A program made the translations under genes and the position numbers. DNA of 64,000 nucleotides from the NCBI RefSeq assembly GCF_035046505.1, contig NC_089822.1:102928659-102992658 (forward strand), read 5' to 3'. Position 1 is the first letter of the stretch, and every line of letters begins with the position of its first letter. Source of the DNA: Tiliqua scincoides. Its lineage: Eukaryota > Chordata > Lepidosauria > Squamata > Scincidae. The notes under the pieces were generated by a model. That model worked only from the letters and a program-made list of their open reading frames with translations. It searched no databases and had not been told where the DNA came from. Positions 13,489 to 25,510 of the stretch are shown one piece after another.

Positions 13489-14700
13489 CTCATGTGGTGG
13501 CAGGTACTAGCTTTATACCCCTAGCTGGCTCCTCTTCCCTCCCTCCTTGCTGATTGAAAGGGGGCTGGTCTTCCCAGGTAAGATTACAAAAGATCAGGAA
13601 AAGAAAAGGCCGCTGATGGGCTTAATCCGCTCTGCAGGCTCCTAAATGGGTTGCTTGGATTAGCTTAATGGGGCTCTTATCAACTCCTAAAGGGCAATGA
13701 CTATGCTAAATTGCCCTGGCTGGCTGGGAAAAGGGCCCTTCCTAGGTTCTTACCCTGCTAATTCAGTTCTCTTAGGCTGGACTGTTTTTTAACCTCAAGC
13801 TAGTTTTTATTTGAGTTTGTTTTTTTATTTATTGCTCTCACCTAGATCCTGTGTCCCAATTTACTGAACCTTTTAGATTATGTTCTAACTTAGATTAAGT
13901 TTAACTTGGGTTAAGTATAGGGTTAATTTAAACAAAGTAGACAAACTTGCTTTCCACTTTATCCTCCTCTGTTTTATCTGTTTTGCAAGTGCCCGACCCT
14001 TGGTCTCTTACTCACAAGTAGGACTCTGCTCCTGCTCAGAGTAGATTTATGTACACACATATTTATTTTTATTGCCCTCGCCTAACTCCTGTGCCCCAAC
14101 TTGCTGGACCTTAGATTCCCTCCCTCAGGTTAGATTAGGTGCTAACTTAGGTAAAGCTTAGGTAAAGCTAAGCTAAAGGTAAAGCTAAACTTCAATGTTG
14201 ATTTAAGGTTGATTTAAAGTTGGAAGACAAAGAGTTAGAAAGACAAAGAGTTAGAAAGAGTACACTTACCTTCTCCTTCTTGTCCTCCTCTCCTCTTCAC
14301 AACTCAGAGAGTCCTCCTTCTCCAAAACTCAGAGGTCCACTTGCCTTCTCCTTGCACAGATGCTAAACTCCCATTTCATAATCTTCCTTCCCACAAGGAG
14401 AGAGTAGATGAGTAAATGTAAGTGCTACTGAATGTGCTTGTATAGCAGGCAGAGAAGCCTTTTGATCATGTGCAATACTGGGTGCCCCATTGTGGGGGGG
14501 GGGAAAGATGGGGGGGGGAAATCAAATAAATAAACAAATGGAAACACTCAAGCCATTCTCCTTGTTGTGAGATTTGGAGAAGTGCTGCTGAGTCTCCCTA
14601 TTTTCACCTGTGGTGTGTATGCTGGTTTTAAAACACTTTAAAAAATGAAAGCATCAATGCAAACCTTACTGCAGCATGGCCTGCAGGGAGCATTTTTGAT
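13489..14700. repeat. Unclassified repeated stretch with an internal duplication
   Basis: Two related blocks, about 13815-14000 and 14060-14290, each begin with TTTTATTT followed by TTGC(T/C)CTC(A/G)CCTA and CTCCTGTG-like sequence, then TTAGATT and AACTTAG. The second is followed by short GGTAAAGCTTA variants. No coding capacity or family was recognised. 14494-14519 is a G-rich simple tract. Confidence 0.4.
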
Positions 14701-15109
14701 ATTAAAGTACATTGTGTTTTTGGCACATGCCAGACCCTCCATTCCCAGAGCCATCCACCTTCACACAGAGCCCTGTGGATGGCTCTTGACTCCTCCTTGG
14801 ACTAATACAAGCCAGTGGGCAAGTTGGCACTGTTTGTTGGGTTTCACAAAGGATCATAACAAGGAGCACTCTGGGAACTGTAGTCCAGATACCAGTGCAT
14901 AAAACTCCATTTTATTTCCTGTCTCAGTCTCTTCTCTTCAAAATGTGATCCCTTCAACAGGTAAGGAAGCAGACAGGATGCAGTTGAGCAAGGCGTTGGA
15001 CGGTGTGCTTTCCACTAGAGGGCAGAGGCATGTCAGGACAGGAGCTTAAACATGACATAATAAAAAGGTGAAAGAGTTAATAAATGGCTGGCTTTGTAAT
15101 TGACAAACC

Positions 15110-15250
15110 TGAGGAGGCGAAGTGGGGATGTTGTCCAAGATTGGATTTCTAACATTTTCAGCCTGCAGGCCAAAGTTGAAGAGTGTCAGCCGATGAATGG
15201 AAAGCTGAAGGCCATCTGTAGTGTGGAAGAACAGAGCGACATTCAGGTAC
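15110..15250 (+). mobile_element. Possible LINE ORF1 fragment
   Basis: One open frame reads DVVQDWISNIFSLQAKVEE then LKAICSVEEQSDIQ, which resembles the coiled-coil region of reptile CR1-type first open frames. It is short, isolated and without LINE ends. A GT follows at 15250, but I see no matching exon nearby. Could also be an unrelated chance frame. Confidence 0.3.
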
Positions 15251-15964
15251 AGTGGCAAAAGCATGCGTGATGGTATTGGGCAATGTTTTATTGTTCTCTA
15301 GTATATCATTTCAAAACTTTGTGTTTGGATTAATTTTGTGTCCCATCCTGCAAGCAATTATCCTTCCAGCAGTGACTCTAGCAGGTAGCACAAAACAACC
15401 AAAAATGGGGGATGCAAAACCGTTGTTAGGAGAGTTGAAAGTGGGTTCAAAGAAGCTTCCTTCCCAACAGTGTACACAAATATTTATTGTATCCCGCTGT
15501 TGCGTTAGTCTAGTCAAACAGGTCTTGCAGGTTTTAACAGCACCAAAACCTGCAAAATCTGTTTGATCAGAGGTGAAAATGGATACACCAGGAGAAAAAA
15601 AACAACTGCCTTCGACTCTGAAAAAAGGAACTGCTTGTCTCCAGCAACCGTCCAGTGGCATTTTTGAAAACAAAGCTTGAAGACAGATTGTTCAGAGAGT
15701 TAAATTTTAAATGGACTGCTGCATTTTTGTGCATACACTCAGCCTAGTATTGCCTTTAAATAGATGTTATTGTTTCAGAACCTTGCACACCTTGTTTGAT
15801 CATAGACAATAACTGGACAAAAAGAAAACCATCAGAAACAATACTTCTTCCTAACCACTTTCAGCTCTCTTAAAAACTATTGTCTGTCTCCAGCCTAATC
15901 CAATGTGTGTTTACTCAGAAGTATCACTAAGGCTGCAGTTATATGCACACTTGCAATGGAATAA

Positions 15965-16132
15965 GGACCCAGTCCTCTCCAACTTTCCAGCACCCGTGCA
16001 GCCCTGATGAAAGGGAACAAACGTTCCCTTACCTGGAGGAGGCCTCTATGACTGCTTCCCTACCACAGAATGCAGTGTATGCTCCATTGTCACAGCTGCA
16101 CCAGCACTGGAAAATTGGATAGGATTTAGCCC
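15965..16132. repeat. Harbinger-like MITE, TAA target duplication
   Basis: The ends are GGACCCAGTCCTCTCC and GGATAGGATTTAGCCC, with TAA on both sides. It is a 168-bp copy of the family at 8513. Confidence 0.75.
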
Positions 16133-16393
16133 TAAGTTCCATTGAACTCAGTGGGGCTTACTTCTGAGTCAACATGCATAGGATTTCACTAAGTTCAGTG
16201 GCACTTACTCTCAAGTGAGTGTGCATAGGATGCTTAGTTGTTGTGGTATGAACTTTCATAGGCAAGAACATCAAATGCAGGCTGAAGTACTTAGTGGAGT
16301 TACTTATTAAATGCATTTGTATATGCACAGGATTAGGCTAATATATAAGGTGTGGCTGCCTGTCCTGCTAGAGGGAACTTTTAAATCATCATT

Positions 16394-16868
16394 GGCATCC
16401 TTCAGTCTCGGAAGACTATGGTGTTGCGCTCTGAATGGTGTTTCTGCAACAGCGTCTAGTGTGGCTGAAAAAGCCAATTAGGGAGTGACAATCCCTTCCA
16501 CACTGGGAGCAAGTGCAGTCTGTCCCTGGTCTGTCTCCCTGGCTACGGGCCTTCCTTCTTTGCCTCTTTGCCTCAGTCTGTTGGGCAAGTGTCTCTTCAA
16601 ACTGGGAAAGGCCATGCTGCACAGGCTGCCTCCAAGCGGGATGCTCAGAGGCCAATGTTTCCCACCTGAGGTCCATTCCCAAGACCTTCAGATCCCTCTT
16701 GCAGATATCCTTGTATCACAGCTGTAGTCTACCTGTAGGGCGCTTTCCCTGCATGAGTTCTCCATAGAGGAGATCCTTTGGGATCCGGCCATTGCCTATT
16801 CTCACGACATGACCAAACCAATGCAGGCATGTCTGTTTCAGTAGTGCATACATGCTGGGGATTCCAGC
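16394..16868 (-). mobile_element. LINE 3' end encoding a C2HC-like finger, partner tail of the 5S SINE
   Basis: On the minus strand the frame 16682-16416 contains DLRWETLASEHPAWRQ, then TCSQCGRDCHSLIG and FSHTRRC, a Cys-Cys-His-Cys arrangement at the C-terminus of a LINE protein. Upstream, out of that frame, lies a region encoding an IGNGRIPKDLL-like peptide. The 3' end reads CCATAGTCTTCCGAGACTG followed by AAGGATGCC and an AAT/ATG-type tail, the same terminus as the 5S-derived SINE at 5729. It is 5' truncated. The clade is not assigned. Confidence 0.7.
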
Positions 16869-17047
16869 TAAGGTTTACTATTCATTGCTGATCCTCACAA
16901 TCAGTGTTATCAAATACTGAGGTGTGGCTATCAAGGACCCAATAATTAGAGGCATGATCAGTTTTCCATAGAGAGTCGCTATAACTTGGATAATTGGAGC
17001 CTTTCCATCTTTTTGTATTGTGGCATTGTGTTGTCCTTTGTACAAAT

Positions 17048-17115
17048 AACAGTGTGGTATAGTAGAGTGTTGGACTCAGAACAAGTTCAAATCTTGCAGA
17101 TTCACAATACCTCTC
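17048..17115 (+). repeat. Remnant of a tRNA-derived SINE head
   Basis: GTGTGGTATAGTAGAGTG followed by TTGGACTCAGAAC and AGTTCAAATCTTG resembles the A and B boxes of a squamate tRNA-type SINE. The tail is not identifiable. Short and diverged, so tentative. Confidence 0.45.
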
Positions 17116-17119
17116 AATG

Positions 17120-18388
17120 GCTTGGTGAGTCCTGAAAATCTCCACTTGTATACCTTTGTGTCTCTCTCTGAGTGTATGGCAAAGCGGGGGAGTCAAATAG
17201 GGACTACACTGCATGGGTGTCATTTTCTTATGAACCACACTGCCCTGCTTCGATGCTTGGCCATTGCAGTGAAAGCTTCTTATATCAATCAAGGCCTGCT
17301 AAGTCAAGGCAGTTGGTTTGCATCTCTAGTTACTTATTTGGGGATTGAGATCAAGATTTTGCCTGTGAGGATGTGTGCCAAGATTTGGGGAAGAATGACA
17401 GGGTGGGAGAGGAAGAGGCTGTTTGAATTTGGCCATGGAAAGGGTAAGAAATTTGATTTATTTTTTTTTCTGTTTTACTGCTGGCTGGCAAGAAGACACC
17501 TTGGCAGGGGCTTGTTGTTACTTTGGTGAACTGATGCTGTAGAAGTGGCTATGCTTACCTCCCACCTTGCTCAACCTGTATATTTAAATAAACAATTACA
17601 ATTATTCTAAAGGCACCATAAGTCTCCAATACTCACAACATGGAAACTGGCCTGATACGAAGCTGCCCTTCGAACTTCCTAGCCCTAGCAGAAGTTAGCA
17701 TAAAAGAGTATTCTCTGTGCCTTATATGATGGGCACCGGTACGGGAGTTTATCTTCATGGCAAGCTGATGGTGGCTTTCAGAATATCCATATGCAAGATT
17801 CTGAGGGTAACGAGTTCAAGATGCTGGTTGTGCATAGCTCTTGTCAGGTGACAAGTGCAGGTGCCTTGGCAGTTGGTTTGACTTCATCAATTCTGTAAAA
17901 CCCAGAAGTGCCTCATGTCCTCATTCTTGAGTAAGGATACCCTAGTAGGGATGTCACATAAAGGTACTGGAATAGCTCATACTTCAGTACCTATCTTAGG
18001 TCAAATTATATGTTTACATGCAGACTGTAACATGTGTGTAACTGTAACCTGAAAATTATTTTTTTCTATAGTAAATACCACTACAGGAATGCATGAAGGA
18101 TAGTGGCAAAGTGTGTGTGTGTGTGTGGGGGGGGGTGCTTAACCCTTTAATGGCCTGCTGTTTTCCTTCTTTCAGATCACTCCCCCAAGCAGCTTCTCAT
18201 TCTGCAGGATTGCAAATATGTATTTGGAAAGGTGAGGGAAACCCCACTGTCTCCCCCTCCTGCAACTTCTCTGCTATTATTTATGTGCTATTATTTACGT
18301 AGGACACGGTCATCTTAAATCCAGAGTGGCTTTTACAAAACAAAAAAGACTGTTGGTCTATGGCTAGGCATGTTTGTGTTGAATATTT
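17120..18388. other. Intergenic stretch without recognised gene
   Basis: Contains a GT tract followed by a G tract at 18109-18137 and a short T tract at 17459. Several short open frames lack any known motif. No repeat ends were identified. Confidence 0.35.
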
Positions 18389-18908
18389 ATGGCCCAATAC
18401 TATTCAGGCTTTATGCCATCAGAATGAGCATTCTGGTGGTGCAAGTCCCTTTACGGCTGTCGCAAAAAGTGATACACTGGTCTGCACAGCCTGGCTGTTG
18501 CCCCAAATGGCAAGTGGTCAGCTCCGCAAGCCAGTGGACCAAGGATGCCCACAGGTGCAAATAGCGCAGGAGGTGGAAAGGAGGCAGGGAGGGGGAGAAA
18601 CAGGGTGGTGATGAAGGCAGATCAGGGCTGGGAAGGAGGTTGTATCAGTGGCAGCAGTGCATGCCGATATCCTGTCCTCATCCCAGTCTTGATTCCACGA
18701 CTCGGGTTCATGAGAACTTGGGGCACCTATAGAGCCAGCGGCTGGTCCAAAACCTGGTAGGCTGGTGCAGGCTTACCTGGGGGCAAGATGGAACAAATTT
18801 TCTCTTACCATGACGCAGTCTCCAGAGGCTTAAACTCCTCTGCAAGATTCAGTGCACACCATGTTGACACTGCTGCATTGCCACGCGGGGAGTTGTAAGA
18901 TTGGGCTG
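18389..18908. repeat. Probable GC-rich MITE with CAATCCTA-type ends
   Basis: Begins GGCCCAATACTATTCAGG and ends GTAAGATTGGGCTGCC, an imperfect inverted pair. The GC-rich interior resembles other long members of the family. Target duplication not determined. Confidence 0.5.
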
Positions 18909-20880
18909 CCTGTTTGTCTTTATGGTAGTTAAACTGAATTTTGACTGTGCCTATAATCCGCTCTGTGTGAATTCTGTGATTCTGTGCAAGTGCAGAAAAA
19001 GAACCAAATGTGGTATTGCTGCAAAAATTATCTTCCTGAGAACCGAAGTTTTCATTTTTTTAAAAAGGTGTGTAGTTGTTAATGACTGTGAAATCAAGCA
19101 TACTTGACAGTAGCATGCAGGCAGTTTCAAAAGAGTGGCTGAATAAGATTTTCGGTTATCAGAAAGGTGAGATCTCCGTGCCCTGAACAGCTCCTTGCCT
19201 CTCCCCATAACCAGCAGAAGCTGATTAAATTATGCATTATAACAATTAATAATATGCACATTTGCTTGATTTATATAATTAAACAGAGAGGCCTGATTGG
19301 CCCCTGCTTTACACTCCTTTGGACGTGGTATGCAAACATGGCTTCCTTCTGCTTTGGGGCGAAGATTATGCTTGGTTGGCCATGGGTAGTATTCCTGGTT
19401 AGTGTATTGCTGGTAGATGTGGATAGTGGTTTGATTTTTGCTGTCTTTTTAATGGTTTGTTTAGTTTATTTTTGATTGTTAGTGATTTTAGGTGTTAGTG
19501 ACTTTTTCACCAAAGGCCTGAAATGTGTGTAAATAATGTATACAGGTCTTAGAATTCAGCTTTGTGTAAGGTTTACATACCTAGGTACCAAGTTTATCTC
19601 TATACACAGTATAATAGAATACAGTATACACAGCTTTATGCATAGACCACTGGCTGAGTGGATCATAGTGTTGCTGGAAATGTATCACTGACTTAAATAA
19701 CTAGGGCATGGTCATCTTAAAATGGCAGTTTGCTTTCTTATGTCATGTGGCTCCTGATGGGTGTCCCCCTGTGGTGACTGAACCATGCAGATTGAAGAGT
19801 CTCTTGTTTATTCTTTGATGGTTTAAACTGTAGCTAATATGACACTGAAAAAATTGGGAAACACTTCTCTTCATAAGCTAAAAAGAAAGAAAATATCTTG
19901 GCGGATGATGATGATGATGATATATGTCAGGTGGTAACTATCTAGCATTGTTGGGAAGGATTTTGAAGATTATGGTAGACTAGCAAATGGTGAAACTGTG
20001 TATGGAGGATCTGTGTGTTTGTCAGCACTCATTCTTGACTCCTCACTTCCAGACCTGTTACGCTGCAGGTTTTATTTAGTATGAGGCTGGCAGATATGCA
20101 AAGAGGTTAGTTATGAGAGTTCAACATGGAGGAAAGGATTGCTGACCAGAGCTAGTCCTATCATTAAGTACAGGGTGAGACTAATTATTCCTGTGGGTTC
20201 CACATGGATGGTAAAAAAATGCACTATAGCAAATCAATTTAAAAAACAAAGTTTCTTTGCTCTGTTGATTTAAAAACAACCTTGCTGACTTTTGTGATGT
20301 AAGATAAGAGTCATTAACAAGACAATCCATCAATCAGTCCTCTAAGAGTTTATAAAGAGCTGAGAGCTTACACTCAGCCCCTCCCTTCACCAATGCAAAG
20401 GGATCACCTTTCTTTCACATGCTCAAGGGGAAGGGAGGGGTCTACTGGAGAGACTGGAGTTTGTTGGTTTGTCAGCCAGTTGCCTCCCCCCTCTCATTAA
20501 GGAGGCTATTGTTAAAGGACTGTTCAGTTTTTAAACTGATTTTAAAGGGATGCATTTTCCCCTTCTCCAGGGATCAGCAAACTCCTCATTTGCAGGGGCC
20601 ATTCCTGTTGAGTCAAATCAGTGTATAAGAAATCCTTGTATAAATAGGCTGGAACTGTATAGCTTTAAGGCAGCAGATTATGGATGTCATTAAAGGGCAC
20701 CAACTTGTCAGTTATTTTTCTTTGTAACTGTAAAGCACCTCTTGGATTTTCCAACTCAAACACCAAAATCTCTTAGGCTTGCATGGACAGCAACTGTGGC
20801 ATAAAACTAGAGGCAGTAGCTCCACATTTCTGTACTAACAAATAACTCTGATGTTTCACTTCGGGGTTTTGCAGCCACCA
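18909..20880. other. Intergenic stretch without recognised gene
   Basis: AT-rich spacer with a GAT tract at 19906-19922. No exon, RNA gene or bounded repeat was recognised. Confidence 0.35.
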
Positions 20881-21430
20881 TAAGAACATAAGAACGGCCC
20901 CGCTGGATCAGGCCATAGGCCCATCTAGTACAGCTTCCTGTATCTCAGTAGCCCACCAAATGCCCCAGGGAGCACACCAGATAACAAAAGACCTGCATCC
21001 TGGTGCCCTCCCTTGCATCTGACATAGCCCATTTCTAAAATCAGGAGGATGCACATACACATCATGGCTTGTAACCCATAATGGATTTTTCCTCCAGAAA
21101 TTTGTTCACTCCCCTTTTAAAGGCCTCTAGGCCAGATGCCATCACCACATCCTGCAGCAAGGAGTTCCACAGACCAACCACACGTTGAATAAAGAAATAT
21201 TTTCTTTTCTCTGTCCTAACTCTCCCAACACTCAATTTTCGTGGATGTCCCCTGGTTCTGGTGTTATGTGAGATTGTAAAGAGCATCTCTCTATCCACGC
21301 TATCCTTCCCGTGCATAATTTTGTATGTCTTAATCATGTCCCCCATCAGGCGCCTCTTTTCTAGACTGAAGAGGCCCAAACGCCGTAGCCTTTCCTTATA
21401 AAGAAGGTGCCCCAGCCCAGTAATCATCTT
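20881..21430 (-). mobile_element. CR1-like LINE 3' end, minus strand
   Basis: Nearly the same 3' sequence as the copy at 12017, starting TAAGAACATAAGAACGGCCC. The minus-strand frame encodes ERLRRLGLFSLEKRRLMGD and ends KFLEEKSIMGYKP. A MITE left end (GGGCGCAATCCTAACTG at 21434) follows its truncated 5' edge. Confidence 0.85.
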
Positions 21431-21479
21431 TGGGCGCAATCCTAACTGACTTTCTAGCTCTGGCATAAGGGCAACCCAT

Positions 21480-22785
21480 TGCTGGGAAATCCGGTGTCTG
21501 GAATTAATTTAATACACTACAAACGGTATCTTAGAGGTGCTTTTGCCACTCACATAACCATATTTTACAGCATAACAACAATACTGATGAATGCGCTAAC
21601 TGGGAGGATTATCACACATATTCTCACGTACAAAATATTGTGCTTTGGGCAACATCAAGGCCCCCATGACAGAATCATAGGTTAGACACAGTGAAGATTG
21701 TGCAGAAGAGTTGATCCAAGACAATATGGTGCCTAATGCCAATATCAAAATGAGATATCCCCTTTCAAATTAACGCGATGCAAAATCCAATGGGGAGTTG
21801 TCATGCACAGATCTCATTGAAAGGAACAGCACATATTCAAGGCATAACTCCAGTGTGTTTCAGTTGGGCTGATACAGGAGAATTTCCTGCTAGACTGTGC
21901 CTAGTGGTTCAGATCTGTTTGTCTCCTACTCTGCCATCCAAAATGCTTCCCAAAATCAACTGTTTTGTGGTAAGCCTTCCTCTGGAAACATGACAAACAA
22001 ATGGTTAAATAATTTGATCAGATGGGAAGGCCCTCAGTCTCCTTGTAATACTGGCCTTCTCACAGTGCCTGCTCACCCCCCTCTGCACTCTTTTTTTTGG
22101 GGGGTGGGGGTCATACAATATCCAGCTTGCTTACTTGCTTACAAAGCCCCACTTTCATTGTGGGACTACCACACTTCCCTATGCCTCAGGCCACAATAAT
22201 TTGTCATTGGAAAAATGCAGTTTGCCCCCTGGCGAGTATATCCCATTGCTCTTACAACAGACATATGGAATGTGATTTTGTGAGAGTATCAGACACCTAT
22301 TGGCTAGCATCAGTGAAATCATTGGTCAGAGTAGATACAATGCGCTCCATGTCTGTGCTGAGTTCTGGAAAATAAAATGTTCCTTCTGAATTCCTGCTTT
22401 TCAAAAACAAAAACCAGGCTTTGTGTTCCTCAGTATGGTGTTGGAATGTTAACTCAGTGCTACTGAAAATGAAAAAGAGGGGAAAAAATAGCTACGTTCC
22501 CTTCCCATAATCAACATTTTAGGGATGTTTTTGGACTTTTTCTTTAAAAAAAAAAACACAACTGCCAACAGCAGCACGGTCATTCCAATAACCATTCCAA
22601 TATCGTTATCCTGTCATGTATGTGCCCCAATACTTATCCTAGAGCAAAGCATTACATGGTGGTGAGATATCATGGACTTGGCACTGGATTGTACATTACC
22701 ATGAATAGAATGTTTGAGACATTGTCCTTTTATTATTTAAAATGGACTTTCATTCCAGTGGCAGAGAAGGCACAATCCCCTATGA
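21480..22785. other. Intergenic stretch without recognised gene
   Basis: Several short open frames without motifs; a T/G tract at 22091-22110 and an A tract at 22545. Nothing else was seen. Confidence 0.35.
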
Positions 22786-23153
22786 CAGCATTTCTCAACC
22801 TTTGTGTCCCCCCCCCCCACTGTACCACTTTTCATGGTCTATCTTATCTTAAGTACTACCACCAATACTGGTGACATCAACCCATGGCCCTGCCGCATGG
22901 AAGCTTCCAGGGAGGGGGGAAGGCGGGAAACATTCACACTCTTACTGGCCAGAAGCTCACCAGCTGATTGTCAGCAGTGCTGCTGACAGTCAGCTGGTGA
23001 GCTGGAGCCTGCTGAGTCAGAAGCGGATCCTCCAGCCAAAATCAGCTCAGGCCAAAGATGTGAAGCTTCGTGATGAGTATCAGCTTGGTGTACCACTGGA
23101 TAGCAGCCCAGGTACCACCAGTGGTATAAGAACTACTGGTTGAAGAAAAGCTG
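22786..23153. repeat. hAT-like MITE with perfect 8-bp duplication
   Basis: Left end CAGCATTTCTCAACC, right end TGGTTGAAGAAAAGCTG, flanked on both sides by CCCTATGA. Interior motifs such as TGTACCAC and CCACTGG recur in the copies at 24604, 48327 and 52452. Confidence 0.8.
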
Positions 23154-23387
23154 CCCTATGAAGTTCTGCTGTTCAGGACCCACTAAAATGACAGGTTAAG
23201 TAATGTAGTAGATCAGCAAAGGTTTCAAACTTGCAACAGCATAACAATAAGTAAAACTGCAAATTAATAAAAAATTGTGTGCCACAGCTGGCTTGTGCCA
23301 ATTGTCTCTCAGTTTTAGTGGTACCTACCTGTAAAATGGGAAACTTAACAGCTCAATTGTATAGGCCTTCTGTGACTTCCACACAAA

Positions 23388-23938
23388 AGGCCCAGTGACA
23401 GTGCAAACATCACACTGCTGCTGGGCATTGACAACTCTGTCTGTCCGCCTCTGCAGAACCCAGGCTGCACTGATCCTGGAAAATGGGTGGTGGGGTTGTG
23501 TTGAGAGCAGAGAAGGGGTGTTTGGGGGTGGGGAAGGAGGGGATGGATCCTGGTGGTAGCAACTTAAACTGGGTTCTGCAGAACCCAGGCTGCACTGACC
23601 CTGGAAAATGGGTGGTGGTGAGAGCAGAGAAGGGGTGTTTGGGGGTGGGGAAGGAGGGGATGGATCCTGGTGGTAGCAACTTGAACCAGGATCCTATCCC
23701 CCTTTTCCCAGGCCACTCCACCCCCTCTCTCTACTCAGATGTACACCAGCTACATAGCTGCACACAGTAGCTACATAGCTGGTGTGCGTCCAATTGACCC
23801 ATAGGTGGCCCAAAGGCCTACCTAAATAATTTTTACTTTTCTCCATTTGGCCTTCCGGTTGCATTCCCCATCCCACAGTGTGCTCTCCATCAGTATGGCT
23901 GCATCACAGACAATGGTGGTGGTTAGGATTGGGCTGTA
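23388..23938. repeat. MITE-like block containing a 125-bp tandem duplication
   Basis: CTGCAGAACCCAGGCTGCAC recurs at 23451 and 23576, giving two tandem copies of about 125 bp up to about 23694. The surrounding segment runs from GGCCCAGTGACAGTG to TTAGGATTGGGCTG, which looks like a family terminus on the right only. Confidence 0.55.
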
Positions 23939-24418
23939 CATTGGTTGGTGTTGATGTCATTCATGTACAGCTCTGCTGGCCAATTTTGTGTTAAGAATCT
24001 CTAACCTGTAGTAACTGAAATGTTGATTATTTGTACATGCAGGTTATCCCAGTATAAGACTCATGGGATACAGTAGGTAATTGGCTCTACCCCCAAGCCA
24101 CTACTTTGCATCTGATTCCACAACCCAGTGTAGGATTGCCAACTCTGTCTAAAGCTATTCCTACAGATTCTTTAAACAAAATCTATTAAAATTTCCAGGA
24201 TTGCTTTTACTGGTCACCTGGTGATTCATGCTGAGTGTTAGAGACTCCAGGCCAATCCTGTAGGGTCAGCAAACTTACCCTGAGCTACTGTTTGGCATTT
24301 GGCTCTGGTTGGTGCATCTTGGGGTTCTGGTAAGACAAAGTAGATGCTGTGGGCCTAATGTCTGCTTACCCTTCTTTATGAAATACAAAAAAAGGATTTA
24401 CGATGAGAGAACAATTAA

Positions 24419-24598
24419 GGGCCCAATCCTATCCAACTTTCTGGCACCAGTGCAGCCACAACGCAGCCACAAAGTAAGGGAACAAATGTTCCCATACCTT
24501 GAGGAGGCCTCTGTGACTACCTCCACCACCACAGGAAGCAGTGCTTACCCCATAGGTACAGCTGCACCGGCACTGGAAAATTGGATAGGATTGGGCCC
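24419..24598. repeat. Harbinger-like MITE, TAA target duplication
   Basis: A well-kept 180-bp copy with the ends GGGCCCAATCCTATCC and GGATAGGATTGGGCCC (perfect 16-bp inverted pair) and TAA on both sides. It is the best reference copy in the window for the short form. Confidence 0.85.
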
Positions 24599-24603
24599 TA
24601 AGA

Positions 24604-24957
24604 TAGCGTTTCTCAACAGTTGTCCCCCACTGTACCATTTTGCACAGTCCACTCTGTTGAAAGTACCACTGGATGTAACTGGTGATGATGTCATCATCAG
24701 TTACTTCTGGGTTGGAAAGCCAGATGCAATGTGAAAAACACCAGTAAGAGGCTTAGGATGGATGAGACGGCTTTTTCAAGCATGTGAAAAGCATGCTTCG
24801 TAGCTCTGCCCACCATGCCAAGTCTGCTACCACTGTTTGTCATGTCATGTCACTGGTCTCACTGCTGGGCGGCAGGTGTCCAGGGATCCTGTGTGTACCA
24901 CCAGACAGCACCTCAAGTACCACTGGTGGCACTTGTAACACTGGTTGAGAAACATTG
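24604..24957. repeat. hAT-like MITE
   Basis: Left end AGCGTTTCTCAAC, right end TGGTTGAGAAACATTG; same family as 22786. It abuts the preceding MITE within six bases, so one inserted beside the other. Confidence 0.7.
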
Positions 24958-25064
24958 AACTAAGGCATATTTTTGAGTGTTGAAAGTGAGTAGATATGAT
25001 CAGATATGGATCAGCATAAGGTTTAGTGGTAGAATGGAAATAGTACTATAAGCTAGTAATCATC

Positions 25065-25510
25065 ATCATCATAATAACTAGGTATTTATACACCGCCTTT
25101 CTGGTCATCGGATTACTTCTCTGACTTTATTCAAGGCGGTTTACGTAGGCAGTCATTTCTAAATCCCTCAAGGAATTTTTACAAACATAGAGGTTCTCTC
25201 TTTCAAGAACCAACAACATTTCAGAATGGATCTTCCTGGTTTGGTCTCACTTCTGGCCTCCAATTCTCCCATGCAGGCTGACAAGCAGCTCCATCTCTCA
25301 CATGGAGGGCAGCCAAGACACTTCTTGCTCACTCCAAGAGCAGGTGGAATCACTCAGCTCCGCTTGTCAGCTTGCCATTAGGTCTTGCCAATGGCAAGAT
25401 AAGGTCTTGCCATTCTCAGTCGTTCAGGGAGCTGCCAGTTCGGTGTCCTCGAACTGGCGACCTTCTGATGTTATCTTCCGCTAACGGAGGCTCTACCCTC
25501 TAGACCAGAC
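25065..25510 (-). mobile_element. tRNA-derived SINE with composite 3' tail
   Basis: Read on the minus strand the head is GGTCTAGAGGGTAGAGCCTC (box A region) and GCCAGTTCGAGGACACC (box B region). The body is about 280 bp, and the tail AAACCGCCTTGAATAAAGTC with AGAAAGGCGGTGTATAAATA ends in an ATG/ATT simple repeat at 25065-25080. This is the layout of a tRNA-headed SINE with a LINE-borrowed end. The tail recurs at 41703. Confidence 0.75.

Noticed and set aside
15110-15250. A host exon followed by a GT donor
   Set aside because: The peptide looks like a LINE coiled-coil fragment and no partner exon is visible; the GT is likely chance.
16416-16682. A host zinc-finger protein
   Set aside because: The Cys/His motif belongs to the C-terminus of a LINE protein, and the sequence ends in that LINE's 3' terminus.
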